From Spirulina subsalsa PCC 9445 (GTDB taxonomy: Bacteria; Cyanobacteriota; Cyanobacteriia; Cyanobacteriales; Spirulinaceae): a stretch of 64,000 nt of DNA. The position numbers were made by a program, and so were the translations under genes. The notes below the pieces were generated by a model, which was not told the DNA's origin, did not search any database, and was given only the letters and a program-made list of their open reading frames with translations. Below are positions 36,633-45,587 of this stretch, piece by piece (position 1 is the stretch's first letter; every line of letters starts with the position of its first letter). The stretch spans positions 1,314,964 to 1,378,963 of the forward strand of contig NZ_JH980292.1 of the NCBI RefSeq assembly GCF_000314005.1, read 5' to 3'.

Positions 36633-37316
36633 TTAACTCCCTAAAGACTCCAGTTGTAATAACCACTGGTTGAAATGAGGACATTTGTTCCGAATAGCTG
36701 ACAGCCCAACTTTTTCAGCTAACTGTGGTCCGAAAGTAGATTTCGCCTTGCCATAGCTAGGGAATTGAGCGATAATCCGCTTGCTAGGCGCTGTTTCCTG
36801 CCCGTCGTTGATGAATTCAGGGCTTTGATACTCCCTAGCAACCCTTTGAAGGGTTTTAATCCCTTCTGGATTGCTCTCGTTCAGATACTCAAAACACTCT
36901 GGATCAGAAAAAAGATAGGCTTCATACTCATGTAACTGAAGGTAAGGAATGAAACGTTGATCATCAATATCTTTAGCAAATCTTTCCTCTAAAAATTCAA
37001 CTCGCTTTACTGGATCTTGTCGTATACGTTCAGCCTCAGCTAATCCGGGAAACTGGGGAGAAATAGCATATAAATCAATCATAGTTGTGAAGAAAACATC
37101 AGAAGACTTTTCCTGCTTAAGAAACCGCATAATGTCATTCTTCATAGGCGTATACTGACGACCTCCTCCACGATGGACACGACCCTTTTTTTTAGCATGA
37201 GCAATGAGGATCGGATTATGCAAAAATACTTCATACTGAGACAGGTGTGATTTGATTAAGTTGTCCGCAAAGGTTTGCTCAGTTTGTCCTTCAGCAAATA
37301 GATAAAGACGCACCAT
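36633..37316 (-). CDS. DUF4276 protein (TOPRIM-like), partner of the AAA ATPase
   Basis: 227 residues from the ATG at 37316; its A is shared with the stop of the upstream ATPase gene (TAATG). DUF4276 landmarks: LFAEGQTEQTF at the N-terminus (Glu9, Glu13), TTMIDLYAISPQFPG (Asp81) and the LQLHEYEAYLFSDP motif (His129-Glu132). The N-terminal glutamate and mid-protein aspartate resemble the acidic set of TOPRIM nucleases such as those paired with OLD-type ATPases; that comparison is my inference. The strict overlap indicates that both proteins are made together. Predicted nuclease or effector of a conflict system. Confidence 0.8.
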   Translation of the reverse strand: MVRLYLFAEGQTEQTFADNLIKSHLSQYEVFLHNPILIAHAKKKGRVHRGGGRQYTPMKNDIMRFLKQEKSSDVFFTTMIDLYAISPQFPGLAEAERIRQDPVKRVEFLEERFAKDIDDQRFIPYLQLHEYEAYLFSDPECFEYLNESNPEGIKTLQRVAREYQSPEFINDGQETAPSKRIIAQFPSYGKAKSTFGPQLAEKVGLSAIRNKCPHFNQWLLQLESLGS

Positions 37317-38419
37317 TAATGAGGGCCTCCACCAATAACATTTTTTTGCCAAACTTCACCTAAACTATACTCATTTAGCCAATCGTCCAGTTCTTTGGAG
37401 GTTAATCGTTTGAATAGAGAAGCTTTACCCTCCCTATGCACTGTGATTACATCATCTGGATCAAAATTATCTAAAAAAGAACTAGATTGAGTGCTAATCA
37501 GTATTTGTGTGTGCAGTGCCGCCTGACTAAATAAATCAGCTACAATATTTAAGGCATAAGGATGAAGTCCTAACTCAGGTTCATCAACTACAATGAGTTC
37601 CGGTAGTTCGTCCTCTGGTTGTAAGAGCAATGTGATCAAACAGATAGCGCGTAAAGTCCCGTCTGAAAACTGGTGGGGGCCAAATACCCGATCTGAGTCT
37701 TTTTCTCTCCAGTTCAGCATGACACGATTAGAGACATCTGGCTCTAGAACAAAATCATCAAAAAAAGGAGCAATCAGACGAATTGTGCCAATAATACGCT
37801 GATAAGCTAAACTTGAATTTTCTGCACGAAATCTTAAGAGCAAGGCGGCTAGATTCCCCGCATCAGGTTTTAACCATCGATTATCCCCAACATAACAAGA
37901 TTGACGAACATCTGCTGTGGATGAGGTGTCATGAAAATGATAGACGCGGCAACGGTTCAGTAAATATCTAAGGGTTTTAGCTGTTTGTTCGCCTTCCTCT
38001 GCTGCCTTGATCAGTTTGGTTTCTTGATGACCTGCCCCTAATTCATCAACTCTTGGCTCTGCCCAACCTGTTGCTAAAAAACTCAAGGTTTCTTGAGCAA
38101 AAATTAGCGTATCCCCGGCGGCATGAAATAATCGGAGGTGGTAACTGTCCAGTCCATTTTCAACCTGAAATTGCAGCTTTGCCTCAATTTGAGGTGTTAT
38201 TTTGGGGCCAAAATGTAGGAGAGACTGGGCGCGTCCTGATGTTCCAATGTATTGCTGAAAGCGACCTGCCATCATCTCGTTCAGCATTTTAAAGAATGAG
38301 ATAAGATTACTTTTACCCGCCCCATTTGCGCCAATTAATATATTTAAAGAATCCAGTTGAAGATCCATCTCTTTAATGGATTTGAAGCCATTCAGGGTTA
38401 GTCTTTGTAATTTGTTCAA
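37316..38419 (-). CDS. AAA family ATPase (AAA_21/SMC-like) of a two-gene conflict cassette
   Basis: 367 residues. N-terminal LNGFKSIKEMDL and Walker A GANGAGKS (residues 30-37); ABC-type signature FSDGTLRA; Walker B LIVVDEPELGLHP; the D-loop and switch region ISTQSSSFLDNF. This is the AAA_21/OLD-like ABC ATPase architecture without a fused TOPRIM domain. The start is a TTG at 38419, supported by GGGAG 8 bases upstream and by the alignment of the N-terminal motif. Overlaps the DUF4276 gene by one base. Confidence 0.85.
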   Translation of the reverse strand: MNKLQRLTLNGFKSIKEMDLQLDSLNILIGANGAGKSNLISFFKMLNEMMAGRFQQYIGTSGRAQSLLHFGPKITPQIEAKLQFQVENGLDSYHLRLFHAAGDTLIFAQETLSFLATGWAEPRVDELGAGHQETKLIKAAEEGEQTAKTLRYLLNRCRVYHFHDTSSTADVRQSCYVGDNRWLKPDAGNLAALLLRFRAENSSLAYQRIIGTIRLIAPFFDDFVLEPDVSNRVMLNWREKDSDRVFGPHQFSDGTLRAICLITLLLQPEDELPELIVVDEPELGLHPYALNIVADLFSQAALHTQILISTQSSSFLDNFDPDDVITVHREGKASLFKRLTSKELDDWLNEYSLGEVWQKNVIGGGPH

Positions 38420-38685
38420 AGGTCAAACTCCCTACTGTAAAATCGTATTTTTGTGGTTTAGATTAATGGACAATTCTATCATTTTTTTCATGTTTACCTG
38501 CCCCACAGTGACAGAAAAGAGATATCAGTTTCAATAAGTCCACATGAACCTGCTACCGCGTTGGACGGTGGTCACTTCCCTTCCTTCCTCTCTTATCTAG
38601 TACAATGGAATTTGCCCAGAGGAGGAAACTCTGAGTCAATCGTCCTTCAACCGGAGAACCAGTCCACACCTAGGTTAATTTGAGA

Positions 38686-38856
38686 TTGCCCCAAGAACAA
38701 ATTGACAGCGCCTTGCGGATTAGTGTGGGGAAATTTACCACCCCAGCTGAGATTGAGGAAGCGGCTGCTCTTTTAATTCAGGTCGTCGGTCAACTTGCAC
38801 CTCTCATCTCTCAGCACGGTCATTCTCAATTGCTAGTAGAGGGTCAAGATGCCTAG
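38686..38856 (+). pseudogene. Fragment of a cysteine desulfurase C-terminus
   Basis: An open frame ending at the TAG at 38854-38856 encodes IDSALRISVGKFTTPAEIEE followed by AAALLIQVVGQLAPL, closely matching the C-terminal end of NifS/IscS-type cysteine desulfurases (A-R-x-S-x-G-x-x-T/T...EI). There is an in-frame stop at 38671-38673 and no start codon, and the pyridoxal-phosphate part is absent. The other bases of 38420-38863 hold no gene. Confidence 0.55.
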
Positions 38857-38863
38857 GGTAGAG

Positions 38864-39142
38864 TCAGTGATTAAGGTTTGAATATCTGCCGCTTCGCAGG
38901 ATTGTTTCAATGTCTGTGGTAGAGCAGTTGCCACGACGAATCCAAATTACTTTCGGGGGAAAGCCTCTTAATGTGAGGAGTTCGTTGTAATCGCTGTCTT
39001 TGGTGACGATAATGAATTCATCGTGCTTGGCATAATCCCAAACCTCGCGATCATTGGAGTAAACGTGGGTTGATTCAGGAAACAGGTCAGCGAGTCGTTG
39101 TACTAGCCGAGGTGAAAGATTGTGGTCAAATAGCAGCTTCAT
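38864..39142 (-). CDS. DUF5615 PIN-like toxin
   Basis: 92 residues from the ATG at 39142. LLFDHNLSPRLVQRL (Asp6), then THVYSNDREVWDYAKHDEF and IIVTKDSDYNELL match DUF5615, a Mut7-C/PIN-like family predicted to be an RNase toxin. The start overlaps the stop of the DUF433 gene by four bases (ATGA), the usual antitoxin-first arrangement. Confidence 0.85.
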   Translation of the reverse strand: MKLLFDHNLSPRLVQRLADLFPESTHVYSNDREVWDYAKHDEFIIVTKDSDYNELLTLRGFPPKVIWIRRGNCSTTDIETILRSGRYSNLNH

Positions 39143-39363
39143 GCTTGCACCAGTAGGGTTTGTTGTTCCCGATGGGCGGCGTAACTGAGGCAAGCCAAGA
39201 TATCTTCTTGGGTGAGGTAGGGAAAGTCGTCTAAAATTTCTTGGTAAGTCATGCCAGAGGCTAAATAAGATAGCACATCATAAACAGTGATCCGCATACC
39301 GCGAATGCAGGGTTTACCACTGCGTTTACCCGGTTCTAGGGTAATTCGTTCTCTGTAGTCCAT
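39139..39363 (-). CDS. DUF433 antitoxin
   Basis: 74 residues: RITLEPGKRSGKPCIRGMRI and TVYDVLSYLASGMTYQEIL then DFPYLTQEDI form the complete DUF433 winged-helix domain, which binds DNA and is the regular partner of DUF5615. Likely represses its own operon. Confidence 0.87.
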   Translation of the reverse strand: MDYRERITLEPGKRSGKPCIRGMRITVYDVLSYLASGMTYQEILDDFPYLTQEDILACLSYAAHREQQTLLVQA

Positions 39364-39430
39364 TGGCTGTTCCTCCTTTTGTGGTTTACCGGGAAGGATT
39401 TTATCTAAGGATTCGCTGTCGCTCAGTTTA

Positions 39431-39637
39431 TTACTGGGTTGCTATCCCTCCCCTCCCTGCAAGCGAGGAAGGGGAATTCCGCAACATTTTTGTTAAGGCG
39501 AGTTCGCGATGATCATAGCTCACTTGAGCAATCATATGAACTTTGGGTTCAGTGGAGCGGAAAAGGGCTTGTTCTAAGAGTTGGTCAAATTTTCCGGGGA
39601 AGATGGCAATAACCTTTTTCCCGACCTGGGCTAATTT
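39431..39637 (-). pseudogene. Unassigned gene fragment
   Basis: Open frame of 69 codons bounded by stops, with no plausible start at its 5' end. It encodes KKVIAIFPGKFDQLLEQAL, then STEPKVHMIAQVSYDHRELA. The composition and lack of stops suggest the end of a former gene. I do not recognise the family. It lies between the toxin-antitoxin pair and lysC. Confidence 0.3.
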
Positions 39638-39780
39638 GACTTAGAACAAAAGAACCAACAAAAACCCCTTAGACCGGGCTTAATCCCAAAAATATGTAAA
39701 ATTAAGCGGTTTCTCTGAACTAACTTTGCTAAAGTGATTCAGCACCAATGATTGCGAGGCACCAGAGGAGTCTGAGAATT

Positions 39781-41112
39781 ATGTCACTCATCGTTCAAAA
39801 ATATGGGGGAACTTCCGTCGGGACAGTAGAACGGATTCAAGCGGTGGCAGAACGAGTCCAGAAGACGGTACAAAAGGGAAATTCTGTTGTGGTGGTGGTG
39901 TCGGCAATGGGTAAGACCACCGATGCTTTGGTCAAGTTAGCCCATGATATTACGGACTCTCCCAGTCGTCGAGAAATGGATATGTTGCTTTCGACGGGGG
40001 AACAAGTTTCTATTGCTTTGTTAAGCATGGCGCTGCAAACTCTCGGACAGCCTGCTATCTCCCTCACGGGGGCGCAAGTGGGCATTGTGACGGAAACTGC
40101 CCACAGTCGGGCGCGGATTTTGAATATTAAAACCGAACGGATGCGCAAACATCTGGATGAGGGCAAAGTGGTGGTAGTGGCTGGATTTCAGGGCATTACC
40201 GAAGGGGATGAGATGGAGATCACCACCTTGGGGCGGGGGGGGTCGGATACTTCGGCGGTGGCGTTGGCGGCGGCGTTACAGGCCAGTCAGTGCGAAATTT
40301 ATACCGATGTGCCGGGGATTTTGACCACTGACCCCCGCATTGTGCCGGAAGCCCAGTTAATGGATGAAATTACTAGCGATGAGATGCTGGAGTTGGCCAG
40401 TTTGGGGGCGAAGGTGCTACATCCTCGGGCGGTGGAAATTGCCCGCAACTATGGCATTCCTTTAGTGGTGTTGTCCAGTTGGACGGATGACCCCGGAACG
40501 CGGGTAGTGTCGGGCTTACCCCAGCCTCGCTCTTTGGAGAATCTGGAAATTACTAAGGCGGTGGATGCTATTGAGTTTGACCCAGCCCAGGCGAAAATTG
40601 CCCTGTTGCGGGTGCCAGACCGTCCGGGGATTGCGGCCAAGTTGTTTGGGGAAATTGCCCGCCAAGATGTGGATGTGGATTTAATTATCCAGTCCATTCA
40701 TGAGGGGAATAGCAATGATATTGCTTTCACGGTGGTTAAAGGGATGTTAAAACAGGCGGAAGCGGTGGCTGAGGCGATCGCACCTGTTTTAAGATCCCAC
40801 CCCTCCAGCGCCCCCGATGAGGCGGAGGTGATGATTGATCGCACTATTGCTAAGGTGAGTATTGCGGGGGCGGGGATGATTGGCCGTCCGGGGATTGCTG
40901 CCCAAATGTTCCAAGCGCTGGCCCAGGCAAAGGTGAATATTCGCATGATTTCCACCTCAGAAGTTAAGGTGAGTTGTGTGATTGATGCGGTAGATTGCGA
41001 TCGCGCCATCCAAGCCCTCTGTCAAAGTTTTGGGGTCAACACCTCCCCCGTCCAACTCACCCCCCCGCCCCCAACGGCAAAACCGCCCCCCCGGTGCGAG
41101 GCATTGCCCTAG
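39781..41112 (+). CDS. lysC: Aspartate kinase, kinase domain and first two ACT domains
   Basis: 443 residues from the ATG at 39781 ([14 protein letters not shown]). Catalyses the first step of lysine, threonine and methionine synthesis. Kinase domain ~1-245 ([36 protein letters not shown]), then two ACT domains ([14 protein letters not shown] at ~280 and [20 protein letters not shown] at ~365). Cyanobacterial enzymes of about 600 residues carry four ACT domains; here the frame stops at 41112, just after a run of seven C at 41086-41092, and the next two ACT domains follow in another frame. Adding one C restores the full enzyme. Confidence 0.9.
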   Translation: MSLIVQKYGGTSVGTVERIQAVAERVQKTVQKGNSVVVVVSAMGKTTDALVKLAHDITDSPSRREMDMLLSTGEQVSIALLSMALQTLGQPAISLTGAQVGIVTETAHSRARILNIKTERMRKHLDEGKVVVVAGFQGITEGDEMEITTLGRGGSDTSAVALAAALQASQCEIYTDVPGILTTDPRIVPEAQLMDEITSDEMLELASLGAKVLHPRAVEIARNYGIPLVVLSSWTDDPGTRVVSGLPQPRSLENLEITKAVDAIEFDPAQAKIALLRVPDRPGIAAKLFGEIARQDVDVDLIIQSIHEGNSNDIAFTVVKGMLKQAEAVAEAIAPVLRSHPSSAPDEAEVMIDRTIAKVSIAGAGMIGRPGIAAQMFQALAQAKVNIRMISTSEVKVSCVIDAVDCDRAIQALCQSFGVNTSPVQLTPPPPTAKPPPRCEALP

Positions 41113-41594
41113 ACCGCAATCAAGCCCGTCTCGGCCTGCGCCATGTCCCCGACCGACCGGGGATGGCCGCCCAAATTTTCGGCCTCCTCGCCCAAGAAAA
41201 CATCAGCGTAGACATGATTATTCAGTCCCAACGCTGTCGCATTATCAACGGCACACCCACCCGAGATTTAGCCTGTACTGTCGCCCAAGGGGATGCAGAA
41301 ATAGCCCAGCAACTCCTTGCCGCCCAAGTCTCCCAGTGGGGCGTTGGGGAAGTTTCGGTGGATCGTGCGATCGCCAAAGTGAGCATCGTCGGGGCAGGCA
41401 TGGTCGGTCATCCCGGTGTCGCCGCCAAAATGTTCGAGGCCCTCGCCCAACACCAGATCAACATTCAAATGATTGCCACCTCCGAAATTAAAATTAGTTG
41501 CGTCGTCGCCGAAGAACAAGCCGTGACCGCTCTCAAAGTGATTCATGAAGCCTTCGGCCTAGCCGGGAAATCTAAACTAGAAGTTCCCGTCTAA
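41094..41594 (+). CDS. lysC: Aspartate kinase, C-terminal two ACT domains (other frame)
   Basis: 166 residues counted from the GTG at 41094. [20 protein letters not shown] and [20 protein letters not shown] mark ACT domains 3 and 4, which in cyanobacterial LysC are continuous with the kinase. Reading requires a one-base shift (-1) at the C7 run at 41086-41092. Either a sequence error or indel, a real split of regulatory and catalytic parts, or slippage at the C run. The stop overlaps the next gene's ATG by one base (TAATG). Confidence 0.8.
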   Translation: MRGIALDRNQARLGLRHVPDRPGMAAQIFGLLAQENISVDMIIQSQRCRIINGTPTRDLACTVAQGDAEIAQQLLAAQVSQWGVGEVSVDRAIAKVSIVGAGMVGHPGVAAKMFEALAQHQINIQMIATSEIKISCVVAEEQAVTALKVIHEAFGLAGKSKLEVPV

Positions 41595-43267
41595 TGAATC
41601 TGGTAGACCTCCTGCAAATCCCCGTTCACCAATCCCCAGAAACCATTGCCCTCTGGGATAGTTCCCTAAAACGCCCCCGTTGTCTCACCTTTGCCCAACT
41701 TGATGCCCAGGTGCAACGGGTGGCTATTTTTTTACAACGCCAACACCTTCAGCCCGGCCAAGGCGTTCTCATCCTCCACCCCCTCTCCGCCGAACTCTAT
41801 ATCATCCTCGGTGCCCTCTTTCGTCTCGGCCTCGTCGCCCTCTTCCTCGACCCCGCCGCAGGCATCCCCCACATTAACCACTGTTGCCGTCTCTTCCCTC
41901 CCCACGCCCTCATCGCCACCAGTAAAGCCTACAGTCTCCTCCCCCTCTCCGCCCCCCTACGTCGCATCCCCCTAAAAATCGCCATCGGCCCCCCCATCCC
42001 TGACACCCTCTCCTGGCACCATCTCCCCCCACCCGACCACAAAACCCCCGCCCCCGTCGATTTAACCCCCGACTCCCCCGCCCTCCTCACCTTCACCAGT
42101 GGTAGCACCGGACAGCCCAAAGCCGCCCTCCGCAGTCACGGCTTTTTACTCCACCAGTACCACATCCTAAAAGACATCCTCACCCTCCAACCCGGACAAA
42201 TTGACCTCTGCACCCTCCCCATATTCATCCTCGCCAACCTTGCGGCTGGAGTCACCAGCATCATTCCCCCCGGAAATTTGAAGTTTTTGGCGAAAATCGA
42301 CCCTAAGCCCGTCCTGCGTCAAATAGAGCGGCATCAGGTGACGCGATTAGTTGCCTCTCCCGCCTTCCTTGACCGCCTCAGCCACTATAGCCACCAGCAC
42401 CATCTCACCTTCCCTTCCCTACAAAAGGTCTTTATGGGAGGTGCGCCCATTTTTCCCCCCACCGTCCAAGCCCTCCAACAGATGGCCCCCCAAGCCGCCT
42501 TAATCGGTCTATACGGGTCAACGGAAGCCGAACCGATGGCGAGGGTGGATTATGGCACAGTTTCCCCTCAAAACTGGCAAAAAATGGCCGCTGGGGGAGG
42601 ATTACTGCTAGGAAAGCCTGTCCTGAACTTGGCCATCATCCCCCCCCGTTGGGGAGAACCCTTGGGGCCTTTCACGGTGGGGGAATTTCAAGACCACTGT
42701 TTACCCCCCCACCAAGCGGGGGAAATTGTCGTCAGTGGGGATCATGTTTTGGGGGGCTATTGGCGCGGGTATGGCAATCCCACGACGAAATTTAGGGTCG
42801 GGGAGCAAGTATGGCACCGGACGGGAGATATGGGTTATCGGGACAACGAGGGGCAGTTATGGTTATTGGGGCGCTGTGTAGGCTGTGTGGCAGATGAACA
42901 GGGCATTCTCTATCCCCTAGGGGTGGCGGGGGTTTTGGCGGAATGTCCGGCTGTGGTGCGTTCCTTCCTGCTCTCCCGTCGGGGGCAACGGGTGTTAGTG
43001 TTAGAGTTAAGCCCCAAGGGTTGGGGTTTAAAGTCTTTCCTCTGGCGACTGTTATTGTCCTTTTTCCCCCGCTTCGGTATTATTTCCCGCCACCAGTCCT
43101 CAGACTGGCCCCCTCACCCCTTACTCACCCCTTACTCACCCCTGCGCCCCTTCCTCGCCCGTTTGGACTGGGCGCATTTCCAGCAAGTCCAAATCGTCCC
43201 CCACATCCCCGTTGATCCTCGACATAATGCCAAAGTAGACTATGGTCTAGCCTTGAAAAAGTTTTGA
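41594..43267 (+). CDS. AMP-dependent synthetase/ligase, OleC-like
   Basis: 557 residues of the ANL superfamily. P-loop-like LLTFTSGSTGQPKAAL (~157-172), LYGSTEAEP, then HRTGDMGYRDNEGQLWLLGR and the C-terminal PVDPRHNAKVDYGL. The PIF...AAGVTSIIP segment and the RHNAK ending recall OleC, the beta-lactone synthetase of olefin synthesis, more than acyl-CoA ligases. No oleA, oleB or oleD is adjacent, so the role is open. Translationally coupled to lysC by a one-base overlap. Its 3' end touches the degenerate end of the CRISPR array. Confidence 0.75.
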   Translation: MNLVDLLQIPVHQSPETIALWDSSLKRPRCLTFAQLDAQVQRVAIFLQRQHLQPGQGVLILHPLSAELYIILGALFRLGLVALFLDPAAGIPHINHCCRLFPPHALIATSKAYSLLPLSAPLRRIPLKIAIGPPIPDTLSWHHLPPPDHKTPAPVDLTPDSPALLTFTSGSTGQPKAALRSHGFLLHQYHILKDILTLQPGQIDLCTLPIFILANLAAGVTSIIPPGNLKFLAKIDPKPVLRQIERHQVTRLVASPAFLDRLSHYSHQHHLTFPSLQKVFMGGAPIFPPTVQALQQMAPQAALIGLYGSTEAEPMARVDYGTVSPQNWQKMAAGGGLLLGKPVLNLAIIPPRWGEPLGPFTVGEFQDHCLPPHQAGEIVVSGDHVLGGYWRGYGNPTTKFRVGEQVWHRTGDMGYRDNEGQLWLLGRCVGCVADEQGILYPLGVAGVLAECPAVVRSFLLSRRGQRVLVLELSPKGWGLKSFLWRLLLSFFPRFGIISRHQSSDWPPHPLLTPYSPLRPFLARLDWAHFQQVQIVPHIPVDPRHNAKVDYGLALKKF

Positions 43268-43280
43268 GTTGACACAGACG

Positions 43281-45342
43281 ATACGTTATTTCAAGCAAAA
43301 ATGTTGCGAGAAAAAGATATGTATTAGAAATTATGTTTCAATACCTCATAGGCATTATACGTTATTTCAAGGCAGACACAATCTATCCTCAAAAGGGATA
43401 AAAGGTTTCAATACCTCATAGGCATTATACGTTATTTCAAGCTTTCCCTACCCCCTCACCAACGTCTGGATGGGAGTGTTTCAATACCTCATAGGCATTA
43501 TACGTTATTTCAAGATAACAACCGTTGGGAGTCACCCGAGGAACGAACGTTTCAATACCTCATAGGCATTATACGTTATTTCAAGTTTTTGGAAAAAGAA
43601 GAAAAAATCAGGATTGAACATCGAGTTTCAATACCTCATAGGCATTATACGTTATTTCAAGGGGATGGGAACGTAAAGCCCAGAAGTGGATCAAAGTTTG
43701 TTTCAATACCTCATAGGCATTATACGTTATTTCAAGCAAAGGAGATGGTTTTTCGGGGTTGATTGCAGTCCGTTTCAATACCTCATAGGCATTATACGTT
43801 ATTTCAAGTTGGATAAGGTGATCGCGCTCGCTCTCTTGGTCCGTTTCAATACCTCATAGGCATTATACGTTATTTCAAGATTTGCTCCTTATACTTGGGG
43901 AGGAAGTCCTCCTCCGCGTAAGTTTCAATACCTCATAGGCATTATACGTTATTTCAAGGCTACAGCCACGGTCACGGTTACGGGTCTCACAGAAGTTTCA
44001 ATACCTCATAGGCATTATACGTTATTTCAAGGCAGAGTTACAGGCTAAAGCCCTCGCCGACCAGAAAAAGGCGTTTCAATACCTCATAGGCATTATACGT
44101 TATTTCAAGACTTGCCAGACTTCACCGCCAACACTCCCAAAAAAGTTTCAATACCTCATAGGCATTATACGTTATTTCAAGCCGGCTTGAATACCCAGTT
44201 GGGGGGAGTTACCGTGTTTCAATACCTCATAGGCATTATACGTTATTTCAAGTGTACTCCGAGCCGTCAGGATGTAAGTACAAATTGGTTTCAATACCTC
44301 ATAGGCATTATACGTTATTTCAAGCCCCATCTATGCAAACATAAGGACAACCATGAGTACGTTTCAATACCTCATAGGCATTATACGTTATTTCAAGTCC
44401 CTGATTCCGTTATTGCCAAATCGTTAGGGGTGTTTCAATACCTCATAGGCATTATACGTTATTTCAAGCAAGTTGTTGTCGATGTCTTGCAATATACGGG
44501 ATTGGTTTCAATACCTCATAGGCATTATACGTTATTTCAAGAATTGGCATCATGATATCTTCTAATCTCGTGTTATTCTCTGTTTCAATACCTCATAGGC
44601 ATTATACGTTATTTCAAGTGGCGGAATCGGAGGCTTTAGCCTTGCCGCTAGGCGTTTCAATACCTCATAGGCATTATACGTTATTTCAAGCTGACTTGGA
44701 CGATGACCTTCAAGATGCAATGATGGGGTTTCAATACCTCATAGGCATTATACGTTATTTCAAGATTAGTATAATCGTCGCACGCCAGATCAACCCGAGT
44801 GTTTCAATACCTCATAGGCATTATACGTTATTTCAAGAGGAGGATTCACAGGCCTGAAAAAAACATTATCCGTGTTTCAATACCTCATAGGCATTATACG
44901 TTATTTCAAGTCCGCAAAAATCCTTTAAAGTGTAAGCTCCTCGCGTTTCAATACCTCATAGGCATTATACGTTATTTCAAGAAATACAAAGCACGATAAA
45001 AGCGGAAAAGAGCCCGTTTCAATACCTCATAGGCATTATACGTTATTTCAAGTTTGTTAGTGTGAAACTATTGTCTCAATATAGCGTATCTGTTTCAATA
45101 CCTCATAGGCATTATACGTTATTTCAAGTGCCTTTCCGTTTAGCCATGTCCTTTGTTAGTAGTGTTTCAATACCTCATAGGCATTATACGTTATTTCAAG
45201 TTAAAACCTCGCACTACTGCGAGGAATACTTAAGCGTTTCAATACCTCATAGGCATTATACGTTATTTCAAGGAAATCTCCTGCAAGGATGCGGCCTACC
45301 GATGTGTTTCAATACCTCATAGGCATTATACGTTATTTCAAG
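43281..45342 (-). CRISPR. CRISPR array, 28 full repeats plus one truncated
   Basis: 28 identical-looking 37-nt repeats (first full one 43335-43371, last 45306-45342), separated by 27 unique spacers of about 33-42 nt. On the plus strand the repeat begins GTTTCAATACCTCATAGG and ends TACGTTATTTCAAG. A truncated repeat, only the last 15 nt, is at 43281-43295, followed by one more spacer. Read on the minus strand the repeat ends ATTGAAAC, the 8-nt handle common in cyanobacterial type I and III systems, and carries a short hairpin ATGCCT...AGGTAT. This and the decayed left end put the leader on the right and transcription leftward. No cas genes in the window. Confidence 0.97.
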
Positions 45343-45587
45343 AGCGGCACTCTGAAACCGTTACCTAGTGGAACTTTCCCGCTTGACTTGCGCGACACCC
45401 ACCCCAAAACTATAACACAGCCTCCGGGAAAAGACAAGAAAAGGCTGAAACCCTTGCCCTGTAAGGTGCGCGACGGTCTCTGAACTCAAGAGCCATTCAA
45501 ACCCAGACCCTCCTTGAGTTTCAGCCATTTTCCCCGATCCCCTCAAAAAAACACCCACCCCGTCGCGCTAATTGTAACAGGGGAGTA
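45343..45587 (-). promoter_or_regulatory. Probable CRISPR leader
   Basis: 245 bp between the last intact repeat and the 3' end of the LptD-like gene. Given the repeat orientation this is the leader side, expected to hold the array promoter and the adaptation signals. I see no obvious -10/-35 pair. The region has no ORF with a family match. Confidence 0.55.

Noticed and set aside
41594-43267. NRPS adenylation domain
   Set aside because: No carrier-protein or condensation domain is present or adjacent, and the C-terminus looks OleC-like.
44112-45322. Several ORFs with a repeated SIPHRHYTLFQ / QYLIGIIRYFK motif
   Set aside because: They are translations of the CRISPR repeat in different frames, not genes.
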